DNA of 38,866 nt from an uncultured Succinatimonas sp. (GCA_937896115.1 CALBLB010000118.1:1-38866), one strand, 5' to 3'; positions 16,240 through 24,747 are shown, counted from the stretch's first letter. Made by a program: numbers and translations. Notes: generated by a model not told the origin, from the sequence alone.

Positions 16240-19200
16240 TTAGAAGAAGCGGTAGTAGTTCATATTGTGATCACCCTCAGCGATGATCTTGTTTAAAAGA
16301 TCAGAACTTTTTAAAAGTTTTGAAGCATTAAAAAGTTCAAGCAGGTTGTTGAGCATTGCCTGATATTCGTCACCGGAGCCTGAAATATGGGGCAAAATTC
16401 TTTGACTGACCGCATAATCAAGACTTACCTCAAAGGCATTTTGGTTGCTGTCAGGATGCATTAGTTTTTGAGCACTTCGTACAAATTTCAGCACCGCTTT
16501 TTTGACTCGAGGAGAGATCCTGAAGCCTGCTTTGGCAATTTCATCAAAGAAAGAGCGCAGCTTGTTTTTAAGTTCCAGATCTTGAGAAGATGCAGTACCT
16601 GCAAATACATCCTGAAAATCTGTCCATGAGATAGGCTTGTATTCAGCAGCTTCTGCCGAATGATCGTCTGATTCCAGCCAATCGTCAATTTCCGGAAGCA
16701 CTATGACGGGAGCACGGTCTATCATACGCGGCGACAGCATTTCCGTAGTTTGATCATTATTGATGGTGGCTACAAATCTCAAAGTGTCGGGGATCCTGAG
16801 ATTCTCTCCGTCGCCTAAGGAGATGAATCCCCCTGAAGATCTTTCGTCACAAATGTTCATGAAGTCGGCAAAATAGTATTCCATGGGACTTAAGTTGGCT
16901 TCATCAAGCAAAATAAGGTAAGGCAGTCTTTTAAAGTCTGCGCGGAATTCTGCATCCAGATCTTTAAAACATTCGTAACGGTGAGGATCAGGACTTTCAA
17001 ATTTTTTGGTCAGAGGGTTGTAGTACCCGATAAGATCACGCTTTGATGTCCAGCCTTTTTCCACCGAAACGGGAATATAGCGATTGGCATATTCATGTTT
17101 TGACCAGGGATTTTCTTTGATTTGACGTTCCAGATCACAAAGCCCCAGTGTTTTAGCCAAGATCTCACAAAGACTGGTTTTTCCTATACCGGGGGTTCCT
17201 GAAAAGATGGTGATGAAGTTCTGACTTAAAGTTATCAGGATATCGATGCAGTCGTTGTAATCGTAATTGCGGAAGAGCCTAAGCCTTTTGACGAGCTCTT
17301 CTGCCAAATTTTGAGAATTTTTAAATTCTTCAAGATGCAAGGCATTCAGTACCCGGATTTTTTGTTCTGAGACGGCGTCTTTTTGTTTTTGGTTGAGATT
17401 TGACGCCGCTTCCATGATTTTGGAAGTAATTACATTATCAAAAGCAAGATCGGATACTTTTCTTACCGTATTTTCAAGACTGCGGTCAAAATCTTTGAAA
17501 TCTTCAACTTGTCTTTTTTTATCTTCAGCGATCTTTTGCAATCTGGCATTTGCGTGTTTGATACGCTCTCTGAGATCTTTTAATTCGTGCTCGCATTGAA
17601 GCGTAAGTTGATTCTTTTTCTTTTCAAATTCAGCATCCAATGAGAATAACTCTGCTTCTTTTTCAGAAAGCTTGGTTTTTATGTCGTTTAATTTCCGATT
17701 AAGAGCCTCTTCATTATTTTTTTTGTTTTCGATTTCACGATTTAAAATTCTGATCTTTTGTACCAGTTCGCGGTGCGACGACATGCGTTCCAAGGCATCC
17801 TGATCATTTAGCAGGGCATCGTAAACTGCTTTGAATTGAGAAGGATGGTTTTGAGCAAGTTTCGGGATCAGTTTGGCAATATAAAAGGCAGTCTGTTCGT
17901 CAAGACGTTCTTTGTTCAGCTGATCAATAAAGATGTTGATGATTTTTTTGGCACGTATGCTGTTTATTTCATCGTATGCGGTGGTTAGCTCAGAGCCGAG
18001 CAGTTCTTCCTGGTCGGTGGTTTTGAAGCAAAGCGGATCAGTATGCTTGAAAGTACGGTTTGACAGCATTTTTATAAGATCGGATCCCTGATAGCTGTCA
18101 ATCAAACTCAATTCGCAGTATTCCTTGGTTAAAAGCAGGATCTCAAAGTTTTCAGAACTGCGATCTTCGTCTGAGTAGATCTCAAAGTTGAGTTTTGCTT
18201 TGTCCCGGCAGCCTTTGCGTATGTTGATGCAGCGCAAAAGACCTGCTTTTCCGTATTGCTCGGTTCTCAAATCCACATACATTGCTCCTTGGCCGTTGGT
18301 TTTCAAACGATAAGGTCCGAAGAAAGTTCCGGAATCGAAAATTACAATATCGGTACCCGAGATCCCGGACAATAATGCCGGCAGAGTATCGTGCTCGTTT
18401 AACTTAAGATAAGTAAATTTAAGGGTGTCGATACGTTCGTTTTTATTTTTGTCGAGCGTGAATACATAAAGCAGGCGATGAGAGGTGGTATCCGCATCCG
18501 CTTTTATAAGAGGAGTATCGATGCTGTCGTTAAGATCTTCTTTGGTAATGGCCGTTTGGGTTTTGGAGCCGGCAATCATGTTGTCGCTTATATTGGAATA
18601 GTAAACGTTGAGCAGACAACCTTGTTTTAAAATTTGGGAATTGGAGCTGACCACGGCATCTGCAAAACAGATGTTGGCACAATCCGGGAAAAAGATTTTT
18701 CGCTTTTGATAATTGCCTAAAGAACGGGGCTTTTCACCGTCCCATTCAAGCATGGGATAAAAGTTGCGAAAAGTCGAACTGGTACTTTTATATACCGTTA
18801 CATATCCTGAATAACATTTAAGCTGTACCCGCTTTGAATCGCATTTGGCCATGCTAAGAGGGATCCTTACGTCGCGGATCTCAAGCTTTTGTTTAAAATC
18901 GATTTCAGGCTCCGCAGGTTGTGTCGGTGATTGCGTGGCATCGGCAGCGTCTGAAGCATGGTGGATTTGGTCTGTTAACGTCTGCAACGTAAGATCGCCT
19001 GTACGGTTATCCTGAACCAGGGATTTTTCCAAACTCTCCGCAGTCGTATCGTCCGGCGTTTTTGCTTTATTCTCGTCGACAGCCTGAGGTTTTATTTTAT
19101 TTATGGCCTCGTCAAAGGAGGTTTCGGCGCGGATCACCATGCCGATCTTGTACCAATTGACGTTAAAGCCGTGAAACAGGGTATTTATGAGTTGATTTGA

Positions 19201-19755
19201 TTTATCCAGATCTTCTTTTAACCGATCGCTTTCTTCATCAGAGGGTTTGTCGTTTATATCGATAATTTTTAAAGCTTCGTCACGCTGAAGTTTTTTAAAA
19301 TCACAGCGACCTGAGAGAACTTTCAGTACATAATCAAGTATTCTCAGATATTGGCGGTAGTATTCTTGAAAAATTATGCCGATAGAAGCGGCGTCCAAAG
19401 CTGTTTTCAATGCATTAATGCAAAAAAGATATTGAACGCTGTGTTCCGGAAATTTTTTTTCTATGAATTGATTTGCGCTTTCAGGATCTTGAAAACCTAC
19501 ATTTTTATAGTTTTTTACATGTTTTTTATAAAATTCTTTCCCCAGTAATTCTGAAAAAAATACGGTAATAAATCGGTTGAGTTCATTTTTTTTGTTGAAT
19601 GAATTAGGATTTGCCAGTATCGCATTATGAAAGGAATTTTGATCTTTAAATCCGCATTTTTTATTAAAAATTCTTTTGGTGATGTCCTGACCGAAATAAC
19701 TGAAGGCAAATCTTATAATATTATCTACCTGTTTAAAATAATCTTCATTTGTCAT
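16240..19755 (-). CDS. McrB-like AAA+ ATPase with long N-terminal region and coiled coil
   Basis: A 1171-residue protein. Residues 1-225 are helical and AT-rich at the DNA level; 226-285 is a low-complexity linker; 286-560 looks beta-rich (for example VQLKCYSGYVTVYKS, GPYRLKTNGQGAMYVDLR) and may sense a ligand; about 655-765 is a strong coiled coil; 830-1100 is the AAA+ motor. Motor motifs are Walker A SGTPGIGKTS (852-861), Walker B YLILLDEANLSP (946-957, D951 E952), sensor-like ATINNDQTTEMLSPRMIDRA (996-1015) with Arg1010. The McrB GTP-specificity motif MNTADRS is not conserved, so ATP rather than GTP use is possible. The adjacent DUF2357 nuclease identifies the pair as a McrBC-type module. 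The minus-strand start lacks a good SD and lies in AT-rich DNA. Confidence 0.75.
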   Translation of the reverse strand: MTNEDYFKQVDNIIRFAFSYFGQDITKRIFNKKCGFKDQNSFHNAILANPNSFNKKNELNRFITVFFSELLGKEFYKKHVKNYKNVGFQDPESANQFIEKKFPEHSVQYLFCINALKTALDAASIGIIFQEYYRQYLRILDYVLKVLSGRCDFKKLQRDEALKIIDINDKPSDEESDRLKEDLDKSNQLINTLFHGFNVNWYKIGMVIRAETSFDEAINKIKPQAVDENKAKTPDDTTAESLEKSLVQDNRTGDLTLQTLTDQIHHASDAADATQSPTQPAEPEIDFKQKLEIRDVRIPLSMAKCDSKRVQLKCYSGYVTVYKSTSSTFRNFYPMLEWDGEKPRSLGNYQKRKIFFPDCANICFADAVVSSNSQILKQGCLLNVYYSNISDNMIAGSKTQTAITKEDLNDSIDTPLIKADADTTSHRLLYVFTLDKNKNERIDTLKFTYLKLNEHDTLPALLSGISGTDIVIFDSGTFFGPYRLKTNGQGAMYVDLRTEQYGKAGLLRCINIRKGCRDKAKLNFEIYSDEDRSSENFEILLLTKEYCELSLIDSYQGSDLIKMLSNRTFKHTDPLCFKTTDQEELLGSELTTAYDEINSIRAKKIINIFIDQLNKERLDEQTAFYIAKLIPKLAQNHPSQFKAVYDALLNDQDALERMSSHRELVQKIRILNREIENKKNNEEALNRKLNDIKTKLSEKEAELFSLDAEFEKKKNQLTLQCEHELKDLRERIKHANARLQKIAEDKKRQVEDFKDFDRSLENTVRKVSDLAFDNVITSKIMEAASNLNQKQKDAVSEQKIRVLNALHLEEFKNSQNLAEELVKRLRLFRNYDYNDCIDILITLSQNFITIFSGTPGIGKTSLCEILAKTLGLCDLERQIKENPWSKHEYANRYIPVSVEKGWTSKRDLIGYYNPLTKKFESPDPHRYECFKDLDAEFRADFKRLPYLILLDEANLSPMEYYFADFMNICDERSSGGFISLGDGENLRIPDTLRFVATINNDQTTEMLSPRMIDRAPVIVLPEIDDWLESDDHSAEAAEYKPISWTDFQDVFAGTASSQDLELKNKLRSFFDEIAKAGFRISPRVKKAVLKFVRSAQKLMHPDSNQNAFEVSLDYAVSQRILPHISGSGDEYQAMLNNLLELFNASKLLKSSDLLNKIIAEGDHNMNYYRFF

Positions 19756-20209
19756 AATTTTTATAAATCCAAAATTAGAAATTCAGTTTTGTTATTAATA
19801 ATAAGATGTAAGATGTTTTTTTATAAAACTTTAAGCATGTTTATTAAACAATTGCATGGATAGTAAGTAAAATATTTTTTGAAAAGTTTTATTCGGTGTT
19901 TTGTGTGCTGACATTAGATAACATTTAATATTGATCCTTTAATAAGGGCGTTTTAAAGAATAGTTTGTTAATTGATTTAAGTGATTTTATCATCAGTTAA
20001 AGGTTATAACTGATGACAAAACGAGTATACCCGAAAAGTTCACGGGCTAAGTGGCGGAAGTTCACAATGATGAAATATTTTACTTATGATTAAATTAGAT
20101 ATTTAAAATAAAGTAAAAAAAGAACGTGAATAATTTAAGAGTTATATTAAAACCTTTTTCAGGTTATATTAAAAAGTGTAAATAAAGTTATCTGTATCAA
20201 TATATACGC
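19756..20209. other. AT-rich gene-free spacer between the McrB-like gene and the lipoprotein gene
   Basis: About 450 bp with no convincing ORF on either strand and clearly lower GC than the flanks. It should hold the promoter of the divergent McrB-like operon. It contains the perfect inverted repeat described separately at 19990-20016. I see no tRNA, attachment site or insertion sequence in it. Confidence 0.7.
19990..20016. repeat. Perfect 10-bp inverted repeat in the AT-rich spacer
   Basis: tcatcagtta (19990-19999) and taactgatga (20007-20016) are separated by 7 nt. No T-run follows on either strand, so it looks more like a dimeric repressor site than a terminator. It lies 235 bp upstream of the McrB-like start and about 200 bp upstream of the lipoprotein -10. 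Confidence 0.6.
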
Positions 20210-20215
20210 TATAAT
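20210..20215 (+). promoter_or_regulatory. -10 element (TATAAT) for the lipoprotein-xerD unit
   Basis: A perfect TATAAT with ttatct 16 bp upstream as a weak -35. Transcription would start near 20222 and give a leader of about 160 nt before the lipoprotein ATG. Confidence 0.5.
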
Positions 20216-20324
20216 ATGAAAGTAATATCAGGCTATATATGATTTTATCAGGATCTGAGGTCGCGTATAAGGAAGTTGTCACAGTAGTCCGGATATGTAA
20301 CCTGAGATCTGTCGTATTTTTACA

Positions 20325-20364
20325 AGACGCTTTCACTCTAAAATAAATTTTAGAAAGATCGTCT
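20325..20364 (+). other. Long hairpin in the lipoprotein 5' leader
   Basis: agacg (20325-20329) pairs with cgtct (20360-20364), then ctttc with gaaag, and tctaaaat (20337-20344) with attttaga (20347-20354) around a 2-nt apex. A second element upstream, gatctgaggt near 20252 with acctgagatc near 20300, also pairs with one mismatch. There is no trailing U-run, so this is leader structure and not a terminator. Confidence 0.5.
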
Positions 20365-20383
20365 GGCAGATGAGTATGTCATT

Positions 20384-20872
20384 ATGAAGTTTGTTACATG
20401 GTTTAAATTTTTTTCTTTGTCTTTGCTGGCGTCTTCCGTATTATGCGGATGTAGCAACGATTCGTCGGCTGACGAACAAACTCAAAAAAGCGATCAGGCG
20501 CTTTATTTAAGAGGGGATATGAACGATTATTCGGTATCCGAAACCTATCGCTTAAGATCTTCAGAGCAGGGATGGTGTACTGAAGCTGCCTTGCATGCTG
20601 ACTGGTCACCCTACCATTTTAAATTTGCCGACGCCAAGTGGTCTTCAGGCAGTAATTTCGGATATGCGTTTCCCCCGGGAAGTCTTGAGGAAGGTTCCCG
20701 TGACCTCAAACTGAATCCGAACTCCCGTTTTGAAGATGTGTTGCTGAGGGTAAACCGTGACGGTGTATACCGTTTTTGCCTTCTCAAAAAAGACGACGGA
20801 TATTATGCGAGAGTTTCAAGACTGGCGCGCGGAGATGAAAAATCCTTTGACGATGCGATGAAGGGGAGATGA
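20384..20872 (+). CDS. Small lipoprotein with a possible starch-binding-like (E-set) domain
   Basis: A 162-residue secreted protein. The signal peptide MKFVTWFKFFSLSLLASSV ends in a lipobox LCGC with Cys23 as the acylation site, so it should be membrane anchored; Ser-Asn after the Cys suggests outer-membrane sorting. The mature domain has ALYLRGDMNDY, then PYHFKFADAKWSSGSNFGYA and a C-terminal GVYRFCLLKKDD. This pattern (lyvrGxmNxW, then FKfadxxWs..nfG) recalls CBM48/pullulanase-type starch-binding modules; I infer the fold and do not claim binding. No strong SD is present. The start overlaps the stop of a 5-codon ORF (20370-20387) as ATGA. It precedes xerD by 56 nt. Confidence 0.65.
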   Translation: MKFVTWFKFFSLSLLASSVLCGCSNDSSADEQTQKSDQALYLRGDMNDYSVSETYRLRSSEQGWCTEAALHADWSPYHFKFADAKWSSGSNFGYAFPPGSLEEGSRDLKLNPNSRFEDVLLRVNRDGVYRFCLLKKDDGYYARVSRLARGDEKSFDDAMKGR

Positions 20873-20928
20873 TTGCCTCTTTTGCTTAAATGCTGAAAAA
20901 ATATGGCGACTGATTTTGGTGTAATGAT

Positions 20929-21828
20929 ATGAATACTGACTTGTTGCAGGTGAAGTTTAAAGATTTTCTGCTTTTGGAAAAAGGCTTGGCCCCTGCAACG
21001 GTTGCAGCTTATGCTTCGGATGCCAGACTTTTTTGTATTTATGTCCTGAAAAATTCTTCGCACACTGCCGAAAATTTTTCACAGGAGGATGTGGAAAATT
21101 ATCTTGTGGAAGGAGGGGACAATACTTCAGGATCTGCTGCCAGATTTTTATGCTCGCTGAGGGCTTTTTGTGCTTTTCTCAGGATGGAAAAGTTGCGAGA
21201 CGATGATCCTACCGTACGTATCATCAATCCTAAGATCGTCCGCGATCTCCCTACGGTGATGAGCGAGGCGTGCGTGGAAGCTTTTTTAAATGCTCCCGAT
21301 CCTACTACTCATACCGGATTGCGGGATAAAGCCATGTTTGAAACCGTATACGGAGCGGGGTTGCGCGTAAGCGAGCTGGTCAATTTGCGTTTTGACAGCC
21401 TGAATCTTACGGACGGTTTTATGATCATTTCAGGCAAAGGCGGGAAGGAACGCATGGTGCCGTTGGATGAGAATGCATGCTTTTGGATAGATACTTACGT
21501 CAATACCCTGCGAAAAAACCGCGATCCCCAAAGCAATTGTCCTTTTGTTTTTTTATCGGCAAAGACCGCGCAGGGTTTAAAACCCATGACGCGCATTGCT
21601 TTTTGGTACAGGGTCAAAGTGTATGCCAAAGCATTGGGGATAATCAGCAATGTCACTCCTCATACTTTCAGACACGCATTTGCCACCCATCTTTTAAACC
21701 ATGATGCGGATCTGCGTACCGTACAGATGTTGCTCGGACATTCAAATCTTACTACCACTCAAATCTATACTCACGTAGCCACCAAAAGACTGCATGAGAT
21801 TTACGATCGTGCTCATCCGCGCGCGTGA
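20929..21828 (+). CDS. xerD: Site-specific tyrosine recombinase XerD
   Basis: Tyrosine recombinase of 299 residues (E. coli XerD 298) that acts with XerC at dif to resolve chromosome dimers under FtsK control. The SAM-like core-binding domain (1-105) is followed by the catalytic domain with Arg146 (GLRVSEL), Lys170 (GKGGKE), His245 and Arg248 (HTFRHAFATHLL), His271 (LLGHSNL) and nucleophile Tyr280 (TTQIYTHVA). Segments KLRDDDPTVRIINPK, KPMTRIAFWYRVKVYA and the terminal HPRA match XerD better than XerC. The next gene begins 4 nt after the stop, so they are probably co-transcribed. Confidence 0.93.
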   Translation: MNTDLLQVKFKDFLLLEKGLAPATVAAYASDARLFCIYVLKNSSHTAENFSQEDVENYLVEGGDNTSGSAARFLCSLRAFCAFLRMEKLRDDDPTVRIINPKIVRDLPTVMSEACVEAFLNAPDPTTHTGLRDKAMFETVYGAGLRVSELVNLRFDSLNLTDGFMIISGKGGKERMVPLDENACFWIDTYVNTLRKNRDPQSNCPFVFLSAKTAQGLKPMTRIAFWYRVKVYAKALGIISNVTPHTFRHAFATHLLNHDADLRTVQMLLGHSNLTTTQIYTHVATKRLHEIYDRAHPRA

Positions 21829-21832
21829 TGCC

Positions 21833-22741
21833 ATGCTGTTTAACTTTCAAAAGTTCTTAACGCTGCCGTCCGGGCTTGAATTTCTGGTAATGCACACGGG
21901 AAGCAATGATTTTCTTTGCATTCAGGGAACGACTGCACTTAAGGACAGAATAAAACGCGCTTATGTGTGCGGTCAGCGGCTTAAGCAAGCTGATCCTGAA
22001 AATGCTTTGACTCCTTTATCTTACGGGGAAGAACCAAGACAGGTAAATGCCGTTTTTGAAGGTAGTTGCGGCGGTTTGTTACAACGTTTCTTAAAAATGG
22101 TCCCGCCTCCCATGCAGTATGCTCAGGGAAAAAGGGTGGGAAGAGTTTTGAAGGCTTTTCATGATCAAACGTTAAATGCACATCAGTTAAAACGAGCCGA
22201 TCTGCGTCAGGAAAAATTTTTGGAGCGTTTGGCTTCATACATTTCATCAATGCCGCGTTTTGTACATGAGCAAGATGCAATAGATGCAATTTCACGGCGA
22301 TTCGGCAGTTACGGATGTTTCCGACCTACCATGCGCTACGGGCAGTTAAGAGCGGATCGCATCTGTGTGCGTCAGGATTTTTCCGCGGTTTTATTGCCGT
22401 CATGTGTTTGCGGACCAGGGGATATATGTGAGGATTTTGCGCTTTTGGAAACTATGAATGCCGGCAGTTTCCCCTGTTATTGTGCAGGAGTTTTGGACGG
22501 TTATTTCGTAGGAGAAATACCTGCGGCTTTTTGGATCAGTTTTGCCTTGCAAAGTGCTCTTTATTCTTTGTGGCGTTGCGGCAAGACGGCGGCGATCAGC
22601 AAAAGAGCTTTTACCCTGATGCAGGCAGAATCGCAACGCATTGCCGATGATTTTAACGGTTTTAAAGATCCGATCCCCAAATGGTATCTTTCCAAAACTT
22701 TAAACAAAGTAAAAGCAGAAGCTTTGAAAGCTGGTTTGTAG
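21833..22741 (+). CDS. Degenerate aminoglycoside phosphotransferase/choline-kinase-like protein
   Basis: A 302-residue cytoplasmic protein whose layout resembles APH-family kinases. HTGSNDFLCIQ (21-31) looks like the glycine-containing N-lobe strand, GRVLKAFHDQTLN (103-115) like the helix ending in L-x-x-H, MRYGQLRADRICV (167-179) like the catalytic loop HGDLRxxNILV, and CGPGDICEDFALLE (193-206) like the GDPxxDLA segment. The key residues are replaced: H to Y169, catalytic D to Q171, N to R176, and the metal Asp region reads LLPSC. It may therefore be a pseudokinase. The ATG at 21833, 4 nt after xerD, is preferred; a longer frame from 21794 overlaps xerD. Family assignment is by eye and moderate. 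Confidence 0.5.
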   Translation: MLFNFQKFLTLPSGLEFLVMHTGSNDFLCIQGTTALKDRIKRAYVCGQRLKQADPENALTPLSYGEEPRQVNAVFEGSCGGLLQRFLKMVPPPMQYAQGKRVGRVLKAFHDQTLNAHQLKRADLRQEKFLERLASYISSMPRFVHEQDAIDAISRRFGSYGCFRPTMRYGQLRADRICVRQDFSAVLLPSCVCGPGDICEDFALLETMNAGSFPCYCAGVLDGYFVGEIPAAFWISFALQSALYSLWRCGKTAAISKRAFTLMQAESQRIADDFNGFKDPIPKWYLSKTLNKVKAEALKAGL

Positions 22742-22792
22742 ATGAGAAAGCGTATTCCCAAAAAGCGAGTAAATTGCCGCTGAAATTGCAGA

Positions 22793-22824
22793 AAAAAGAC
22801 GGCAGGTTTATCCGCCGTCTTTTT
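22793..22824. terminator. Bidirectional terminator between the APH-like gene and accC
   Basis: aaaaagacggc (22793-22803) and gccgtcttttt (22814-22824) form an 11-bp stem with A-rich and T-rich ends, suited to both convergent transcripts (the xerD unit and aroQ-accB-accC). Confidence 0.92.
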
Positions 22825-22844
22825 GCCTGAAGATTAACTTATAA

Positions 22845-24212
22845 CTAAGCTTTTTCTTCTTTGGCAACTTCGCTTTCAAGTTTATGTTCAAGGTAGTGGA
22901 TGCTGACTCCGCCCTTGATTTCCGCAGGATCGGTAAGCAATGCCTTATGCAGCGGAATATTGGTCTTTATTCCGTCCAAAACCAATTCATCAAGAGCCTC
23001 AAGCGCACGTAATCGCGCCAACTCTCGGGTATCGTCGTGGATAATGAGTTTGCCTACGAGCGAATCGTAATAAGGAGGAACTTTATAACCTTGGTATACG
23101 TGGCTGTCCCAACGTACGCCGGGACCGCCCGGAACATGCAGCATGCTGATGGTACCAGGAGACGGAATGAAGGTTTTGGGATCTTCGGCATTGATACGAC
23201 ATTCAAAAGCGTGACCGCGTAATTTGACATCGCTTTGTTTGATGGACAGGGGGTTGCCTGCGCATACGGAGATCATTTCACGAACGATGTCGACCCCGGT
23301 GATCATTTCCGTGATGGGGTGTTCTACCTGTACGCGGGTATTCATTTCGATGAAATAGAATTCCCCGTTTTCATACAGAAATTCGAACGTACCGGCACCG
23401 CGGTATCCGATTTCCTCACAGGCTTTGGCACAGCGTGAGCCTATATTCTTACGCTGTTCGGCGCTGATGAAGGGGGCGGGCGCTTCTTCAAGAACCTTTT
23501 GATTGCGGCGTTGCATGGAGCAGTCGCGTTCGCCTAAGTAGACGGCATGACCCATTCCGTCCGAGAGTACCTGAAACTCTACGTGACGCGGGTTTTCCAA
23601 AAACTTTTCCATGTACACGGAAGGGTTGTTGAAAAACATATCGGCTTCGCGGCGGGTCAAAGCAATGGAGCTTTCAAGTTCAGCTTCATTACGCACCACG
23701 CGCATACCGCGTCCGCCGCCGCCGCCGGCTGCCTTGATGATGATGGGATAACCTATCTTGGCGGCAAGTTTCTTGTTTTCTTCAGGATCATCACCCAAAG
23801 CTCCGGCAGATCCCGGCACACAAGGAACTCCCGAGCGTTGCATGGCTTTCTTTGCAGAAACCTTGTCGCCCATGAGGCGAATGGTATCTGCAGTAGGTCC
23901 GATGAAAATGAATCCCGATTTTTCCACCATTTCGGCAAAGTCGGCACTTTCTGAAAGAAAACCGTAACCAGGATGGATGGCACTGGCTCCGCATGATTCT
24001 GCCGCAGCGATGATGGACGGAATGTTAAGGTAAGAGTCCTTCGGGGCGGCAGGTCCTATGCATATGGATTCGTCGGCCAGTTTGACGTGCATGAGATCGC
24101 GATCGGCAGTTGAATGTACCGCAACGGTCTTAAGTCCCAGTTGGCGGCAAGCTCTTAAGATGCGCAAAGCGATCTCGCCGCGGTTGGCAATCAGTACTTT
24201 TTCAAGTTTCAT
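22845..24212 (-). CDS. accC: Acetyl-CoA carboxylase, biotin carboxylase subunit
   Basis: Cytoplasmic ATP-grasp enzyme of 455 residues (E. coli 449) that carboxylates the biotin of AccB, the first half-reaction of malonyl-CoA synthesis. It begins MKLEKVLIANRGEIALRILR, with IHPGYGFLSE, the ATP-grasp glycine loop KAAGGGGGRGMRVV, and FEFLYENGEFYFIEMNTRVQVEH holding the metal-binding Glu and Asn residues. The ATG at 24212 is preferred: agagg lies 7 nt upstream and the start then matches E. coli. An in-frame ATG at 24239 would overlap accB. The accB-accC gap is 19 nt. Confidence 0.97.
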   Translation of the reverse strand: MKLEKVLIANRGEIALRILRACRQLGLKTVAVHSTADRDLMHVKLADESICIGPAAPKDSYLNIPSIIAAAESCGASAIHPGYGFLSESADFAEMVEKSGFIFIGPTADTIRLMGDKVSAKKAMQRSGVPCVPGSAGALGDDPEENKKLAAKIGYPIIIKAAGGGGGRGMRVVRNEAELESSIALTRREADMFFNNPSVYMEKFLENPRHVEFQVLSDGMGHAVYLGERDCSMQRRNQKVLEEAPAPFISAEQRKNIGSRCAKACEEIGYRGAGTFEFLYENGEFYFIEMNTRVQVEHPITEMITGVDIVREMISVCAGNPLSIKQSDVKLRGHAFECRINAEDPKTFIPSPGTISMLHVPGGPGVRWDSHVYQGYKVPPYYDSLVGKLIIHDDTRELARLRALEALDELVLDGIKTNIPLHKALLTDPAEIKGGVSIHYLEHKLESEVAKEEKA

Positions 24213-24231
24213 GAACAACCTCTGACGGAAA

Positions 24232-24720
24232 TTATTCAAACTCGAAGAGAGGCTGATCGAATTCTACGGTAGAACCGTTGTCCACCAGGATCTTCTTGAT
24301 GACGCCAGCGCGGTCTGACTGAACCTGATTCATCATCTTCATAGCCTCGATGATGCACAGGGTATCCCCTTCTTTTACGCTCTGTCCTTCGGCAACAAAA
24401 GGATCGGCAGTAGGACTTGAGGAGCGGTAGAAGGTGCCGACCATCGGTGACTTCATAAGCTTTGATGCATCAGGAGTTGCCGCAGCCGGTGCCGCAGCAG
24501 GAGCTGCATTCTGCACTTGAGGAGCAACCTGAGCAGGTGCGGCAGCCTGAAGCGCGGGAGCGGCCTGAATTACTGTTTGTACAGGCGCAGCACCTGCGAC
24601 TATACCGCGATCACGGGTGATCTTCAGTTCTTCTTCACCTTGTTTTAAATTGATTTCGGAAATGTCAGATTTGGAGACGATTTCGATGAGTTTGGAGATC
24701 TTGTGGATATCAATCTGCAT
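24232..24720 (-). CDS. accB: Acetyl-CoA carboxylase biotin carboxyl carrier protein
   Basis: BCCP of 162 residues (E. coli 156). The N-terminal segment MQIDIHKISKLIEIVSKSDI matches AccB. An Ala/Pro-rich flexible linker covers about 43-83. The biotinyl domain (about 88-162) carries SPMVGTFYRSSSP, which includes the 'thumb' region, and EAMKMM with the biotinylated Lys128. It lies between aroQ and accC in the common aroQ-accB-accC order. A gaaagg SD precedes the ATG. Confidence 0.97.
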   Translation of the reverse strand: MQIDIHKISKLIEIVSKSDISEINLKQGEEELKITRDRGIVAGAAPVQTVIQAAPALQAAAPAQVAPQVQNAAPAAAPAAATPDASKLMKSPMVGTFYRSSSPTADPFVAEGQSVKEGDTLCIIEAMKMMNQVQSDRAGVIKKILVDNGSTVEFDQPLFEFE

Positions 24721-24747
24721 AGACTGTTACCTTTCTTGCTGTGAATC

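Noticed and set aside
23547..23954. Plus-strand ORF of 135 codons antisense to accC
   Set aside because: Antisense to a highly conserved gene, His/Phe-rich composition typical of shadow frames, no SD.
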